Source of the DNA: Mesorhizobium sp. ORS 3359 | Lineage (GTDB): Bacteria > Pseudomonadota > Alphaproteobacteria > Rhizobiales > Rhizobiaceae | Direction: 5' to 3' | NCBI GenBank assembly: GCA_000824845.1 | Contig: CCNC01000113.1 | Location: 1 to 34,646 of the forward strand | Length of the DNA stretch: 34,646 bases | Part shown: positions 7,817 to 16,054 of the stretch, one piece after another | Layout of the letters: each line of letters starts with the position of its first letter | Numbering within the stretch: position 1 is the stretch's first letter | Notes under the pieces: model-generated | The model's database searches: none | What the model was told of the DNA's origin: nothing | The model's input: the letters and a program-made list of their open reading frames with translations, nothing else | Translations under genes and position numbers: made by a program

Positions 7817-8899
7817 ATGAAGAAACTCAGCCGACGCCTGACACTGACCCTGGCGCTTGGGAGCGCGGTCGCGGCTTCGGCGGCGGCGTTCGCCGTCGCC
7901 GCCGACAAGGACCTGATCGTGTTCGACTGGTCCGGCTACGAGGATCCGAGCTTCCACGGCAAATATGTCGAGAAGAACGGCGACTCGCCGACCTTCGCCT
8001 TCTTCGGCGACGAGGACGAGGCGTTTGAAAAGATCCGCTCCGGCTTCAAGTCCGATCTCGGCCATCCCTGTTCGCAGAGCGTGGTGAAGTGGCGCGAGGC
8101 CGGGCTCTTGCAGCCGCTCGACACCTCGAAGATCGCCGGCTGGAAAGACCTCAATCCCGGCATCATGGCGATGAAGGACCTCGCCACCACGCCCGACGGC
8201 AAGGCCTGGTTCATGCCCTGGGACTGGGGCGATACCCAACTCACCTATAATTCCGATAAGATCGCCGAGAAGGACGTGCAGTCGCTGAAGGCCTTCGCCG
8301 ATCCGAAATACAAGGGCCGGGTCTCGATCGGCGACAATGTCGACGACGCCTATGCGCTGGCCAGCCTCGCCATCGGGCTCAAGGACTGGACGAAGATGAC
8401 GGACGACCAGTTCAAGCAGGCGTCCGATTTCCTGCGCCAGGTGCACAAGAATGTGCGTTCCTACTGGACCGACACCACCGACATCGTGCAGTTGCTCTCC
8501 GGCGGCGAGGTCGATCTCGCCTGGGCCTGGAACGACGCCACCGTGCAGTCGGCCGCAGCGGGCGTGCCGATCAAATCCAAGAAGGACACCGACGAAGGCA
8601 TCTCGACCTGGGTATGCGGCTACGTGCTGTTCAAGGACGCGCCCGGCAACATCGACAAGGCCTATGATTATCTCAATGCCGTCAACGATCCCGAAGTCGC
8701 CAAGGTGCTGGTCAAAGACTGGGGCTACGGCCAGGCCAATGCCAAGGGTATGGCGGGAGTCGACCCGGCGATCCTGAAGGAAAAGGGCTACGACAATGTG
8801 GAAAAATGGGTCGACAAGACCTTGTTCCAGCAGCCGCTGCCCTCGGAACTCAAGCTCAAGATGATCGCCGAATTCGAGAAGATCAAAGCCGGCTATTGA
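7817..8899 (+). CDS. Polyamine-type ABC transporter substrate-binding protein (PotD family), copy 1
   Basis: A 360-residue periplasmic binding protein. The N-terminus has basic residues, a hydrophobic segment and a likely Sec cleavage site around residues 28-30 (AVAADKD). The mature protein begins with the PotD-like strand LIVFDWSGYEDP and contains FGDEDEAFEKIRSGF, HPCSQSVVKWREAGLLQPLD and ISTWVCGYVLFKDAPG. It should capture a cationic amine and deliver it to the permease/ATPase encoded at 14196-11350. An AGAGGATGGAACAGC stretch provides the ribosome-binding site. It is followed at 9015 by a close paralogue, separated by a stem-loop. The exact ligand is unknown; PotD-family members bind spermidine, putrescine and other cationic compounds. 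Confidence 0.93.
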   Translation: MKKLSRRLTLTLALGSAVAASAAAFAVAADKDLIVFDWSGYEDPSFHGKYVEKNGDSPTFAFFGDEDEAFEKIRSGFKSDLGHPCSQSVVKWREAGLLQPLDTSKIAGWKDLNPGIMAMKDLATTPDGKAWFMPWDWGDTQLTYNSDKIAEKDVQSLKAFADPKYKGRVSIGDNVDDAYALASLAIGLKDWTKMTDDQFKQASDFLRQVHKNVRSYWTDTTDIVQLLSGGEVDLAWAWNDATVQSAAAGVPIKSKKDTDEGISTWVCGYVLFKDAPGNIDKAYDYLNAVNDPEVAKVLVKDWGYGQANAKGMAGVDPAILKEKGYDNVEKWVDKTLFQQPLPSELKLKMIAEFEKIKAGY

Positions 8900-8905
8900 G
8901 CGAAT

Positions 8906-8957
8906 TTTGGCGGCCGGCTCACTTGCCAAGCAGAGCAAAGTGAGCGGGCTCGCCAAA
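8906..8957 (+). other. Intercistronic stem-loop between the two binding-protein genes
   Basis: TTTGGCG (8906-8912) pairs with CGCCAAA (8951-8957), and inside it GCTCACTT (8917-8924) pairs with AAGTGAGC (8938-8945). All arms are perfect. There is no following U-tract, so it is more likely an mRNA-stabilising or partial-attenuation hairpin than a full terminator. Such a structure behind a binding-protein gene usually raises that protein relative to downstream genes. Confidence 0.7.
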
Positions 8958-9014
8958 GCTTCTGAATTCTCCTAACTTCCTTCAGTCGTCCGCGATGGGG
9001 GAGTTTTTCGCGCC

Positions 9015-10091
9015 ATGAAGACCATGCTTCGCCGCCTTGCCTTGGCCGCCCTCGTCGCAGTCGGCGCGGGCACCGCTTATGCGCTTGCGGAAGGCGGCGG
9101 CGACCTCGTCGTCTTCGACTGGTCCGGTTACGAGGACCCTCTGCTGCATCCGGCCTACGCAGCCAAATACAATGCCGAGCCGACCTTCTCCTTCTTCGGC
9201 GACGAGGATGAGGCCTTCGAGAAGATGCGTGCCGGATTCAAGGCCGATATCGCGCATCCCTGCTCGCAAAGCGTGGTGAAGTGGCGCGAGGCAGGCCTGC
9301 TGCAACCGCTCGACACCGCGAAGATCGCCGGCTGGAAAGATCTCAATCCCGGCATCATGGCGATGAAGGATCTGGTCACCACCGCCGACGGCAAGGCCTG
9401 GTTCATGCCTTTCGACTGGGGCAACACCTCGCTGCTCTACCGCACCGACAAGGTGACGGCGGACGAGGCGCAATCGCTGAAGATCTTCGCCGATCCGAAG
9501 TTCAAGGGCCGCGTCACCATCGGCGACAATGTCGACGACGCCTATGCGCTGGCGAGTCTGGTCATCGGCCTGAAGGACTGGACCAAGATGACGGACGAGC
9601 AGTTCAGAGAGGCCTCCGCCTTCCTGCGCGACGTGCACAAGAATGTCCGCTTCTACTGGACCGACGATACCGACCTCAACCAGGCCTTCACGGGCAACGA
9701 AGTCGACCTGGTCTGGGGCTGGAACGAGACCTATGTGACGCTGAAAGGCCAGGGAATGCCGATCGCCATGAACCGCGACACCAAGGAAGGCATCTCGACC
9801 TGGGTGTGTGGCTATGTGCTGCTCAAGGATGCGCCGGGCAAGCTCGACCAGGCCTATGATTTCCTGAGCGCGGTCAACGCGCCGGGTGTCTCGGAGTATA
9901 TGGTGAAGACCTTCGGCTACGGTCACGGCAACAGCGCGGGCATGGCGGCGATGGACCAGAAGCTGCTCACCGAGCGCGGCTTCGACAATCTCGACAAGTT
10001 CCTCGACAAGACGCTGTTCCAGCAGCCGGTGGCGCCGGACCTCAAGCAGCGCATGGTCGCCGAATTCGAGAAGATCAAGGCCGGCTATTGA
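9015..10091 (+). CDS. Polyamine-type ABC transporter substrate-binding protein (PotD family), copy 2
   Basis: A 358-residue paralogue of the protein at 7817. Most positions align without gaps after the signal peptide, including VVFDWSGYEDP, HPCSQSVVKWREAGLLQPLD, IGDNVDDAYALASL and the C-terminal AEFEKIKAGY. Differences cluster in likely ligand-contact regions: FDWGNTSLLYRTDK against WDWGDTQLTYNSDK, and WGWNETYVTLKGQG against WAWNDATVQSAAAG. The signal peptide (residues about 1-26, ending YALAEG) is unrelated in detail. The pair looks like a tandem duplication with specificity divergence, both serving the single permease set in this locus. Its stop overlaps the start of the amine oxidase by 4 nt (TTGA). 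Confidence 0.93.
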   Translation: MKTMLRRLALAALVAVGAGTAYALAEGGGDLVVFDWSGYEDPLLHPAYAAKYNAEPTFSFFGDEDEAFEKMRAGFKADIAHPCSQSVVKWREAGLLQPLDTAKIAGWKDLNPGIMAMKDLVTTADGKAWFMPFDWGNTSLLYRTDKVTADEAQSLKIFADPKFKGRVTIGDNVDDAYALASLVIGLKDWTKMTDEQFREASAFLRDVHKNVRFYWTDDTDLNQAFTGNEVDLVWGWNETYVTLKGQGMPIAMNRDTKEGISTWVCGYVLLKDAPGKLDQAYDFLSAVNAPGVSEYMVKTFGYGHGNSAGMAAMDQKLLTERGFDNLDKFLDKTLFQQPVAPDLKQRMVAEFEKIKAGY

Positions 10092-11386
10092 GCAGCATCA
10101 TTGAAAGAACCGACGTCGTCATCGTCGGCGCCGGCTTCACCGGCCTATGCGCTGGGCTCGAGCTGAAGCGGGCGGGTATCGATTTCCTTGTCCTTGAGGC
10201 ACGCGATCGCGTCGGCGGCAGGGTGGAGGCTGTCCGCAACGGGCTCGGCGAGCTGATCGACAGCGGCGGCCAGTTCCTGTGCGTGGACATGCCCGAGGTG
10301 ATGGCGCTGGCCAAGGCCCACGGCAAGACTTTCGTCGAGACGTATATCGACGGCGAGTTCATCACCCATCCGTCGATGACAGCGGCGCGGGCGGAGCGGA
10401 CCTATCATGTCTCGATGGCGATCCGCGAGCGAATGAACCGGATCGATCCGGACGATCCGGCGATTGCCGGGCTGACCGTCGCCGACTGGCTGGAACGCCA
10501 GCATGACGAAGCCGATGCCAAAGCTGCTTTCCGCTCACTGGTTGAGGGCCTGTGGTGCCTGGCGGCGGACAAGGTGCCGCTCTGGTACCTGATCGACAAT
10601 GATCGCCGCATCACCAACGAGGTGTTCGAGCTGCAGTATTTTCTGGGCGACACCATGCAATCGCTGGCTGAGGATCTGGCCGCCGAGCTCGGCGACCGGC
10701 TGCGCCTGAACCAGGCGGCGACGCGTGTCGAGCGCGCCCCGCAAGGCGTTCGCATCAGCACCGGCGCGGACACGATCGAAGCGCGCCAAGTTCTGATCGC
10801 GCTGCCGCCGGCGACGGCCGCCAAGCTCGACTTCGCGCCGGCTTTGCCGGCGGAACTGGCAAGCGCGCTCGGCGTCTGGGAAAGCGGCGCGGTGATCAAG
10901 ATCCTGGTGCGCTACGCAAAGCCGTTCTGGCGCGAGCGGGGCCTGTGCGGCATGGTGATGTGGCGCGATCAGCCGGGGCTGTTTGCCTGCGACGCCAGCC
11001 AGGATGCCGGTCACGCCGCGCTTGTCGTGTTTGTCGGCGGGCCACTCGCGCTGCGCTGGCATCCGCTCGGCGAGGCGGCGCTGCAGGCGGAAATCACCGC
11101 GAGGCTTGTCCAGGCGCTGGGTCCACGGGCCGCCGACATCGTCGATTTCAGCGCGCGCGACTGGACGCATGATCGCTGGAGCGGCGGCGCCTACAGCGAT
11201 CTCATCATCGACGTGACGGCGCGCAATGCCGAACGCGTCATCCTCGCCGGCGCGCCGCCGGTCCATTTCGCTGCTTCTGAGGTCTCGCCGTCTTTCCCGG
11301 GTTATGTCGAGGGCGCGATCGTCGCCGGGCGCATCGCTGCCGCAAGGATTCAGTCGGCCATCGCCACCAAGGCCTCGGGATCGTAG
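10088..11386 (+). CDS. Flavin-containing monoamine oxidase family protein
   Basis: A 432-residue flavin amine oxidase. The FAD-binding motif VVIVGAGFTG sits at about residues 10-19, followed by LEARDRVGGR. The C-terminal FAD contact region reads PSFPGYVEGAIVAGRIAA. It would oxidatively deaminate a primary or secondary amine to an aldehyde, ammonia (or amine) and hydrogen peroxide. The only start consistent with the operon is a TTG at 10088 that overlaps the stop of copy 2 of the binding protein, implying translational coupling. It ends convergently with the ATPase gene, the two reading frames overlapping by 37 bp (11350-11386). No signal peptide is seen, so the enzyme is cytoplasmic and acts after import. 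Confidence 0.92.
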   Translation: MSSIIERTDVVIVGAGFTGLCAGLELKRAGIDFLVLEARDRVGGRVEAVRNGLGELIDSGGQFLCVDMPEVMALAKAHGKTFVETYIDGEFITHPSMTAARAERTYHVSMAIRERMNRIDPDDPAIAGLTVADWLERQHDEADAKAAFRSLVEGLWCLAADKVPLWYLIDNDRRITNEVFELQYFLGDTMQSLAEDLAAELGDRLRLNQAATRVERAPQGVRISTGADTIEARQVLIALPPATAAKLDFAPALPAELASALGVWESGAVIKILVRYAKPFWRERGLCGMVMWRDQPGLFACDASQDAGHAALVVFVGGPLALRWHPLGEAALQAEITARLVQALGPRAADIVDFSARDWTHDRWSGGAYSDLIIDVTARNAERVILAGAPPVHFAASEVSPSFPGYVEGAIVAGRIAAARIQSAIATKASGS

Positions 11387-12468
11387 GCGAGGCGGATCGA
11401 GGCGCCAACCGGGATGTCGTCGGCGCCGAAATCATTGGTCTCGGTCACCGAGAGCGGTTTTTCGAGCCCCGCTATCTCGACGATCAGATGGGTGATCTCG
11501 CCGAAATAGTGGCGCTCCACCACCTTGCCGGCGACCTCGAATTTCGCCGTCGCGTTGTCCCACAGAACGCGCAGGCGTTCGGGCCGGATGCCAAGCGTCG
11601 CCGCGCCGCCATTGCGCATGAAGGACTTCGGCTTGTCGGTCCTGACGCGGCCGAAGCCCAGCGTGTCGAGCACCAGCGAAGCGCCATTCTCCTCGACGAT
11701 CTCGGCCTTGACGAAGTTCATGCCGCCTAGGAAGTCGGCCACCTGGCGATTGACCGGGCGCTGGTAGATCTCCTTCGGCGAGGCGACCTGCGCGATGCGG
11801 CCGCCGAACATCACGGCGATGCGGTCCGACATGGCGAGCGCCTCGTACTGGTCGTGGGTGACCAGCACGAAGGTGATGCCGACCGCCTGCTGCAGGCGGC
11901 GCAACTCGACCTGCATCTGCTCACGCAGCTTTTTGTCGAGCGCCGAAAGCGGCTCGTCGAGCAGCAGCACCTTCGGCCGCATGACCAGCGCGCGGGCCAA
12001 AGCCACCCGCTGACGCTGGCCGCCGGAAAGCTCGGTGGCGCGGCGCTTGCCGAGGCCGGTGAGCGAGACCTGCGCCAGCGCCTCCTCGACGCGGCGTTCT
12101 TCTTCGCCGCCCCGCAGCTTCAGCCGCTTCAGCCCGTAGGCGACATTCTGCTCGACATTGAGATGCGGGAAGATCGCATAGCTCTGGAAGACCATATTGG
12201 TGGGCCGCCGGTTGGCGGGAATGCCGTCCATCGGCTGGCCGTCGACGGCGATCGAGCCGCTGGTCGGCGTGTCGAAACCGGCGATCATGCGCAACAGCGT
12301 GGTCTTGCCGCAGCCTGAGGGCCCGAGCAGCGAAAAGAACTCACCTTCGCGGATCGCCAGCGAGGCGTTGTCCAGCGCCTTGAACGATCCGTAGCTGCGA
12401 GTGACGTCGCGGATGTCGATCATGGTGCGGTCGGATTGGATGCGCTCGGACTGGACCCGCTCAAGCAT
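11350..12468 (-). CDS. ABC transporter ATP-binding protein, polyamine importer type (PotA-like)
   Basis: A 372-residue ATPase. Walker A GPSGCGKT is at residues 49-56, the signature LSGGQ at 147-151 and Walker B VLLLDEP at 167-173, with H-loop VTHD after it. The C-terminal third is the TOBE-type regulatory domain seen in PotA, FbpC and MalK. The ATG at 12468 is preceded by AAGGAGG and overlaps the stop of the upstream permease by 8 nt; the internal ATG at 12423 has no such support. It energises the two permeases directly upstream; the matching binding proteins are in the neighbouring operon. Its 3-prime end overlaps that of the convergent amine-oxidase gene. Confidence 0.95.
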   Translation of the reverse strand: MLERVQSERIQSDRTMIDIRDVTRSYGSFKALDNASLAIREGEFFSLLGPSGCGKTTLLRMIAGFDTPTSGSIAVDGQPMDGIPANRRPTNMVFQSYAIFPHLNVEQNVAYGLKRLKLRGGEEERRVEEALAQVSLTGLGKRRATELSGGQRQRVALARALVMRPKVLLLDEPLSALDKKLREQMQVELRRLQQAVGITFVLVTHDQYEALAMSDRIAVMFGGRIAQVASPKEIYQRPVNRQVADFLGGMNFVKAEIVEENGASLVLDTLGFGRVRTDKPKSFMRNGGAATLGIRPERLRVLWDNATAKFEVAGKVVERHYFGEITHLIVEIAGLEKPLSVTETNDFGADDIPVGASIRLAYDPEALVAMAD

Positions 12469-13282
12469 GGAGGCCTCCTTCGTTCTGGGTGCGTCTGGCC
12501 GCGCGGCGGCGCAGGATTTCGGCTATTGTCATCAGCACGAAGGACGCCAACAGCAACAAGGTGCCGAGCGCCAGCACGCCAGGAAGCTTGGCCGCGAAAC
12601 GCAGTTGGCCCCAGATGTAGATCGGCAGCGTTGCCTCGGTGCCGGTAAGGAAGAAGGCGATGATGAATTCGTCGAGCGAGATGGTGAAGCAGACGAGCAG
12701 GCTGGAGATGATCGCCGGCGCCACCATGGGCAACGTCACCCGCCGGAAAGTGCCGAAGGCGCTCTCGCCCAGATCGGCGGAAGCCTCCTCCAGGCTGCGG
12801 TCGAAACCCTCGAAGCCGGAGGTCAGGACGGTCATGGAGTAGGGGATGCAGATCAGCACATGGCCGAGCACGACGGTGAAGAGCGACAGGCTGAGGCCTA
12901 GCTGCAGCATGACCAGCAGCATGGAGATGGCGACGATCACCTCCGGCAACACCAGCGGCGCCATGATCAGGCCGTTGATGGCGCGGCGGCCGGGGTAGCG
13001 GTAGCGGGTGATCGAGCGGGCGGCGAGAATGCCGAGCACCGTCGACAGGATCGACGCGGAGACGCCGACGATCAGGCTGTTCCAGGTCGCGTCGATCAGC
13101 GCCGGCGTTTTCGGCAGGTCCTCGTACCAGTGCAGCGTGATGCCAGAGAGCGGGAATTTCGGTGTCGCGGCCGTGTTGATCGAGAAGATCGGCAGGAAGA
13201 TCACCGGCAGATAGAGGAACAGGATGTAGAGCGTGGCGTAGCTCGACAGCCATCCAGGAAGAAAACGTCTTGTCGCCGTCAT
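12461..13282 (-). CDS. ABC transporter permease, polyamine importer type (PotC-like)
   Basis: A 273-residue inner-membrane permease with about six hydrophobic segments. The cytoplasmic coupling loop carries the EAA motif EEASADLGESAFGTFRRVTLP at roughly residues 160-180. SLDEFIIAFFLTG after it is characteristic of PotC/YdcV-type subunits. Its ATG overlaps the stop of the PotB-like gene by 4 nt and its stop overlaps the ATPase start, so the three genes form a tight operon. It pairs with the PotB-like subunit to form the membrane channel for the substrate captured by the two PotD-like proteins. Confidence 0.94.
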   Translation of the reverse strand: MTATRRFLPGWLSSYATLYILFLYLPVIFLPIFSINTAATPKFPLSGITLHWYEDLPKTPALIDATWNSLIVGVSASILSTVLGILAARSITRYRYPGRRAINGLIMAPLVLPEVIVAISMLLVMLQLGLSLSLFTVVLGHVLICIPYSMTVLTSGFEGFDRSLEEASADLGESAFGTFRRVTLPMVAPAIISSLLVCFTISLDEFIIAFFLTGTEATLPIYIWGQLRFAAKLPGVLALGTLLLLASFVLMTIAEILRRRAARRTQNEGGLHA

Positions 13283-14196
13283 CGCGCCAACCTTTGTAAA
13301 GCGCGAATGATCAGCACCGTGGCGCCGGCCATCAGCGAGACGATGATCATGGTGGTGACGGAGAGCGCAGCCCCCAGCGGCCAGTTCGACGCCTTGCCGA
13401 ACTGCGCCTGGATGGCGTTGGCGATCATGACGCCGTCCTTGCCGCCGACGAGCTTGGGCGTGACATAGTCGCCGACGGTCGGGATCATGACGATCAGCGC
13501 CGCCGATATGACCCCGGGCGCCGACAGCGGCAGGGTCACGCGCAGGAAGGAGCGCAGCGGCCCGTCGCCGAGATCAGTCGCCGCCTCGACCAGGGTGCGG
13601 TCGACCTTCTCCAGCGAAACGAAGATCGGCAGGATGGCGAAGGTCGCCCAGGCATGGGTGAGCGTGATGATGACGGCGGTGGAATTGTAGAGCAGCGCGT
13701 CCGACGGCTCGCTGATGATGCCAAGGCCCATCAGACCGGAATTCAGGACGCCATTGTAGCCGAGGATTACCTTCCACGACATCACGCGCAGCAGGTAGCT
13801 GGTCCAGAACGGGATGGTGATGAGGAACAGCCACAGGCTCTTGTGGCGGCCGCCATGGAAGGAAATGAAATAGGCGATCGGGTAGGCAAGCGCCACCGTC
13901 AGCAGGCTGACCGTCAGCGAGATGTAGAGCGAGCGCCAGAGCAGGTCGCGGTAGATCGGCTCGGTCAGCGCGATCCGGTAGTTCTCCAGGGTGAAGGTAT
14001 GGTCGATGGTGAGATAGTTCTGCGTCCAGAAGGAATGGGCGATAACGACCAGGATCGGCAGGACGAGAAGAATAAGGGCGTAGACGAAGGTGGGACTGAT
14101 CAGGGCAAAGCCCTGGACGGCTTCCGATTGCAGAAGGGGATTTCGTCTGGCCCCTGCCATGCGCAGCGGGGGCGACCCTTCCGCGGCAACCGTCAT
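13279..14196 (-). CDS. ABC transporter permease, polyamine importer type (PotB-like)
   Basis: A 305-residue permease with an extended N-terminal cytoplasmic tail and about six transmembrane helices. The EAA loop reads EAATDLGDGPLRSFLRVTLP, followed by PTVGDYVTPKLVGG, which is a hallmark of PotB/YdcU-type subunits. I chose the ATG at 14196 (MTVAAEG); the frame stays open to an ATG at 14259, which would add a 21-residue basic extension with no good ribosome-binding site. It is the first gene of the transporter operon. The upstream gap to 14592 holds a rhizobial palindromic repeat and candidate operator site 2, although that operator is about 290 bp away. Confidence 0.92.
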   Translation of the reverse strand: MTVAAEGSPPLRMAGARRNPLLQSEAVQGFALISPTFVYALILLVLPILVVIAHSFWTQNYLTIDHTFTLENYRIALTEPIYRDLLWRSLYISLTVSLLTVALAYPIAYFISFHGGRHKSLWLFLITIPFWTSYLLRVMSWKVILGYNGVLNSGLMGLGIISEPSDALLYNSTAVIITLTHAWATFAILPIFVSLEKVDRTLVEAATDLGDGPLRSFLRVTLPLSAPGVISAALIVMIPTVGDYVTPKLVGGKDGVMIANAIQAQFGKASNWPLGAALSVTTMIIVSLMAGATVLIIRALQRLAR

Positions 14197-14317
14197 TGCA
14201 GCGCTCCGGGCGTGATTTCGGTAGCTGGCTCGGATTGTCCCGCCATGCGGCTTTCCCATTCGCTAGACCGGGATAACGTTCCGTTGAACCGTTGTCCCGG
14301 CCTACCTCCTCGTTGAA

Positions 14318-14362
14318 GCATGATCTTATCCGAAAACCGGTTCCCACTTTTCGGGATCATGC
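14318..14362. repeat. Rhizobial palindromic repeat (GCATGATC family)
   Basis: GCATGATC (14318-14325) pairs with GATCATGC (14355-14362), and inside it CCGAAAA pairs with TTTTCGG around CCGGTTCCCA. This type of intergenic palindrome is very common in Rhizobiales genomes. A further GCATGATCG half-copy lies at about 14399-14407. It separates the transporter promoter region from the aminotransferase promoter. Confidence 0.75.
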
Positions 14363-14453
14363 CTTGGCGCCGGCCGCCTTTTCCCGAATTATGCTTGGAG
14401 CATGATCGCTCCCTGGCTTGCCGGCTTTCTTTCATCATGAGCGTATCCGCCGA

Positions 14454-14482
14454 TTGAAATCAAGCGCTATTTCTGCGATATT
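14454..14482 (+). promoter_or_regulatory. Candidate promoter of the aminotransferase gene
   Basis: TTGAAA (14454-14459), a 17-bp spacer and GATATT (14477-14482) give an acceptable sigma-70-type -35/-10 pair. The candidate operator begins 2 bp after the -10, covering the likely transcription start. The arrangement is the same as at the Rieske gene. Confidence 0.45.
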
Positions 14483-14484
14483 GA

Positions 14485-14500
14485 TTGAACGAACATTCAA
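14485..14500. promoter_or_regulatory. Candidate TetR-type operator, site 2
   Basis: TTGAACGAACATTCAA, matching site 1 at 13 of 16 positions, with the same TTGAA/TTCAA arms and 6-bp centre. It sits immediately downstream of a -10-like box and 91 bp before the aminotransferase ATG, a position expected to block transcription when a repressor is bound. Confidence 0.72.
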
Positions 14501-14591
14501 AATGGGCGGACAGAAAGCCGGATTTCCGTGGTTTTTCCGCGTCGTTTGATGTCCGGTGAGAATTCGGCAACTCTGGCGATACGAGGCGAAG

Positions 14592-16010
14592 ATGGCGGCT
14601 CAAAGCAAGATCAAGGCAAGCGAACTGATTGGCCCTGGCGATGGCGATGCGGTCGAGCTTGCCAAGCGCCATCTCGTCCAGCCCTGGCCCTATGCCGGTT
14701 CGGTCGGCGACGAGGCGCGCACGCTGATCGGCGAGGGCGACGGCATCTACATCACCGACGCCTCCGGCAAGCGGCTGATAGACGGGCCGGCCGGCATGTG
14801 GTGCATCAATGTCGGCCATCGCCGCGAGGAGCTGGCCAAGGTCATGTACGACCAGGCGATGGCGCTCTCCTACAACACGCCCTGGTACACGATGAATGCG
14901 CCCTCGGCGGAGCTGGCACGCCGCATCGCCGATGCGGCGCCCGGCGATCTCAGTCACACCTTCTTCACCACCGGCGGCTCATCGGCCGTGGAGACGGCGC
15001 TGCGCTTTATGCAGTTCTACAACAATGTGCGCGGGCGACCGGAGAAGAAGCTGATCCTCAGCCGCGGCGGCGCCTATCACGGCTCGACCTATCTGTCGGC
15101 CTCGCTCAACGGCCGCCCGCGCGATCACGACTGGATGGACGGCGCCGACGATCTGGTGATCAAGCTGTCCTCGCCCGATCCGTTCCGCCGGCCTAAGGGC
15201 ATGAGCGTTGCCGCCTTCACCGATTTCCTGGTCAATCAGTTCCGCGACACGATCGTGCGCGTCGGCGCCGACCGCATCGGCGCTTTTGTCGGCGAGCCTG
15301 TGCAGGCCTCGGGCGGCGTCATCGTGCCGCCGGACGGGTATCTGAAGCGCATCCGTGAGATCTGCCGCGAGAACGATATCCTCTATATCTCGGACGAGGT
15401 GGTGACCGGCTTCGGCCGGCTCGGCCATGTCTTCGCGTCCGGCGATGTGTTCGGCATCGATCCGGACATGGTCACCTTTGCCAAGGGGATCACGTCGGGC
15501 TATTTCCCGCTCGGCGGCGTCATCATCTCCGAGCGGCTGCTGGAAGAGCTGCGTCGCTCCAACCACCCGGATGCGTTGTTCGGCCATGGCCTGACCTACA
15601 CCAGCCATCCGATCGGCTGCGCGGTTGCCCTGAAGAATCTCGACCTGCTGGAAGAGGGCGTGCTTCAACACACCCGCGAGATCGCGCCCTATTTCCAGGC
15701 GCAGTTGAGGACGCTTGAAGAGCTGCCGCTGGTCGGCGAGGTGCGCGGCGTCGGCCTCATGGCTTGCATCGAATGCGTGGCCGATCGCGAAAGCAAGGAT
15801 CCGCTGCAACTCGACAAGAATGTCGGCAAACGCATCGACGCGCATTGCCACGAGCTCGGCCTTCTGGTGCGGCCGCTGATCAACATGTGCGTGATGTCGC
15901 CGCCGCTGATCATCACCAGGGAGCAAGTCGACGACATGGTGGCGATCCTGCGCGAAGGGATTTCGCGGACGATGGATGATTTGCGGAAGGAAGGCGTCTG
16001 GCGGGGGTAA
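14592..16010 (+). CDS. Class III pyridoxal-phosphate aminotransferase
   Basis: A 472-residue omega-aminotransferase of class III. The PLP-contact region SDEVVTGFGR is centred near residue 270 (Asp268), and the PLP-binding lysine is Lys298 in FAKGITSGY. TTGGSSAVETAL near 127 binds the cofactor phosphate. The length and motifs match putrescine-, taurine- or beta-alanine-pyruvate aminotransferases, so it likely transfers an amino group from a terminal amine to pyruvate or another keto acid. The frame opens at a GTG (14556), but ATG 14592 gives the usual N-terminus. It is a single-gene unit controlled by its own candidate operator and ends at a hairpin shared with the convergent Rieske gene. Confidence 0.93.
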   Translation: MAAQSKIKASELIGPGDGDAVELAKRHLVQPWPYAGSVGDEARTLIGEGDGIYITDASGKRLIDGPAGMWCINVGHRREELAKVMYDQAMALSYNTPWYTMNAPSAELARRIADAAPGDLSHTFFTTGGSSAVETALRFMQFYNNVRGRPEKKLILSRGGAYHGSTYLSASLNGRPRDHDWMDGADDLVIKLSSPDPFRRPKGMSVAAFTDFLVNQFRDTIVRVGADRIGAFVGEPVQASGGVIVPPDGYLKRIREICRENDILYISDEVVTGFGRLGHVFASGDVFGIDPDMVTFAKGITSGYFPLGGVIISERLLEELRRSNHPDALFGHGLTYTSHPIGCAVALKNLDLLEEGVLQHTREIAPYFQAQLRTLEELPLVGEVRGVGLMACIECVADRESKDPLQLDKNVGKRIDAHCHELGLLVRPLINMCVMSPPLIITREQVDDMVAILREGISRTMDDLRKEGVWRG

Positions 16011-16018
16011 AGTCTTTT

Positions 16019-16045
16019 CCTTCTCCCCGTGGAACGGGGAGAAGG
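16019..16045. terminator. Bidirectional hairpin between aminotransferase and Rieske genes
   Basis: CCTTCTCCCCGT and ACGGGGAGAAGG form a perfect 12-bp stem with a 3-nt loop. It fills the 44-bp gap between convergent stop codons (16010 and 16055). There is no strong U-tract, but position and stem strength favour a two-way terminator. The same CTTCTCCCCGT-type hairpin is common in rhizobial genomes. Confidence 0.75.
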
Positions 16046-16054
16046 AAGAGAGGG

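Noticed and set aside
6191..8956. A 921-codon open frame on the minus strand opposite methyltransferase, TetR and binding-protein genes
   Set aside because: It crosses three well-supported genes and operator site 1, has His/Gly/Arg-rich shadow composition and no recognisable domain; long antisense frames are expected at this GC content.
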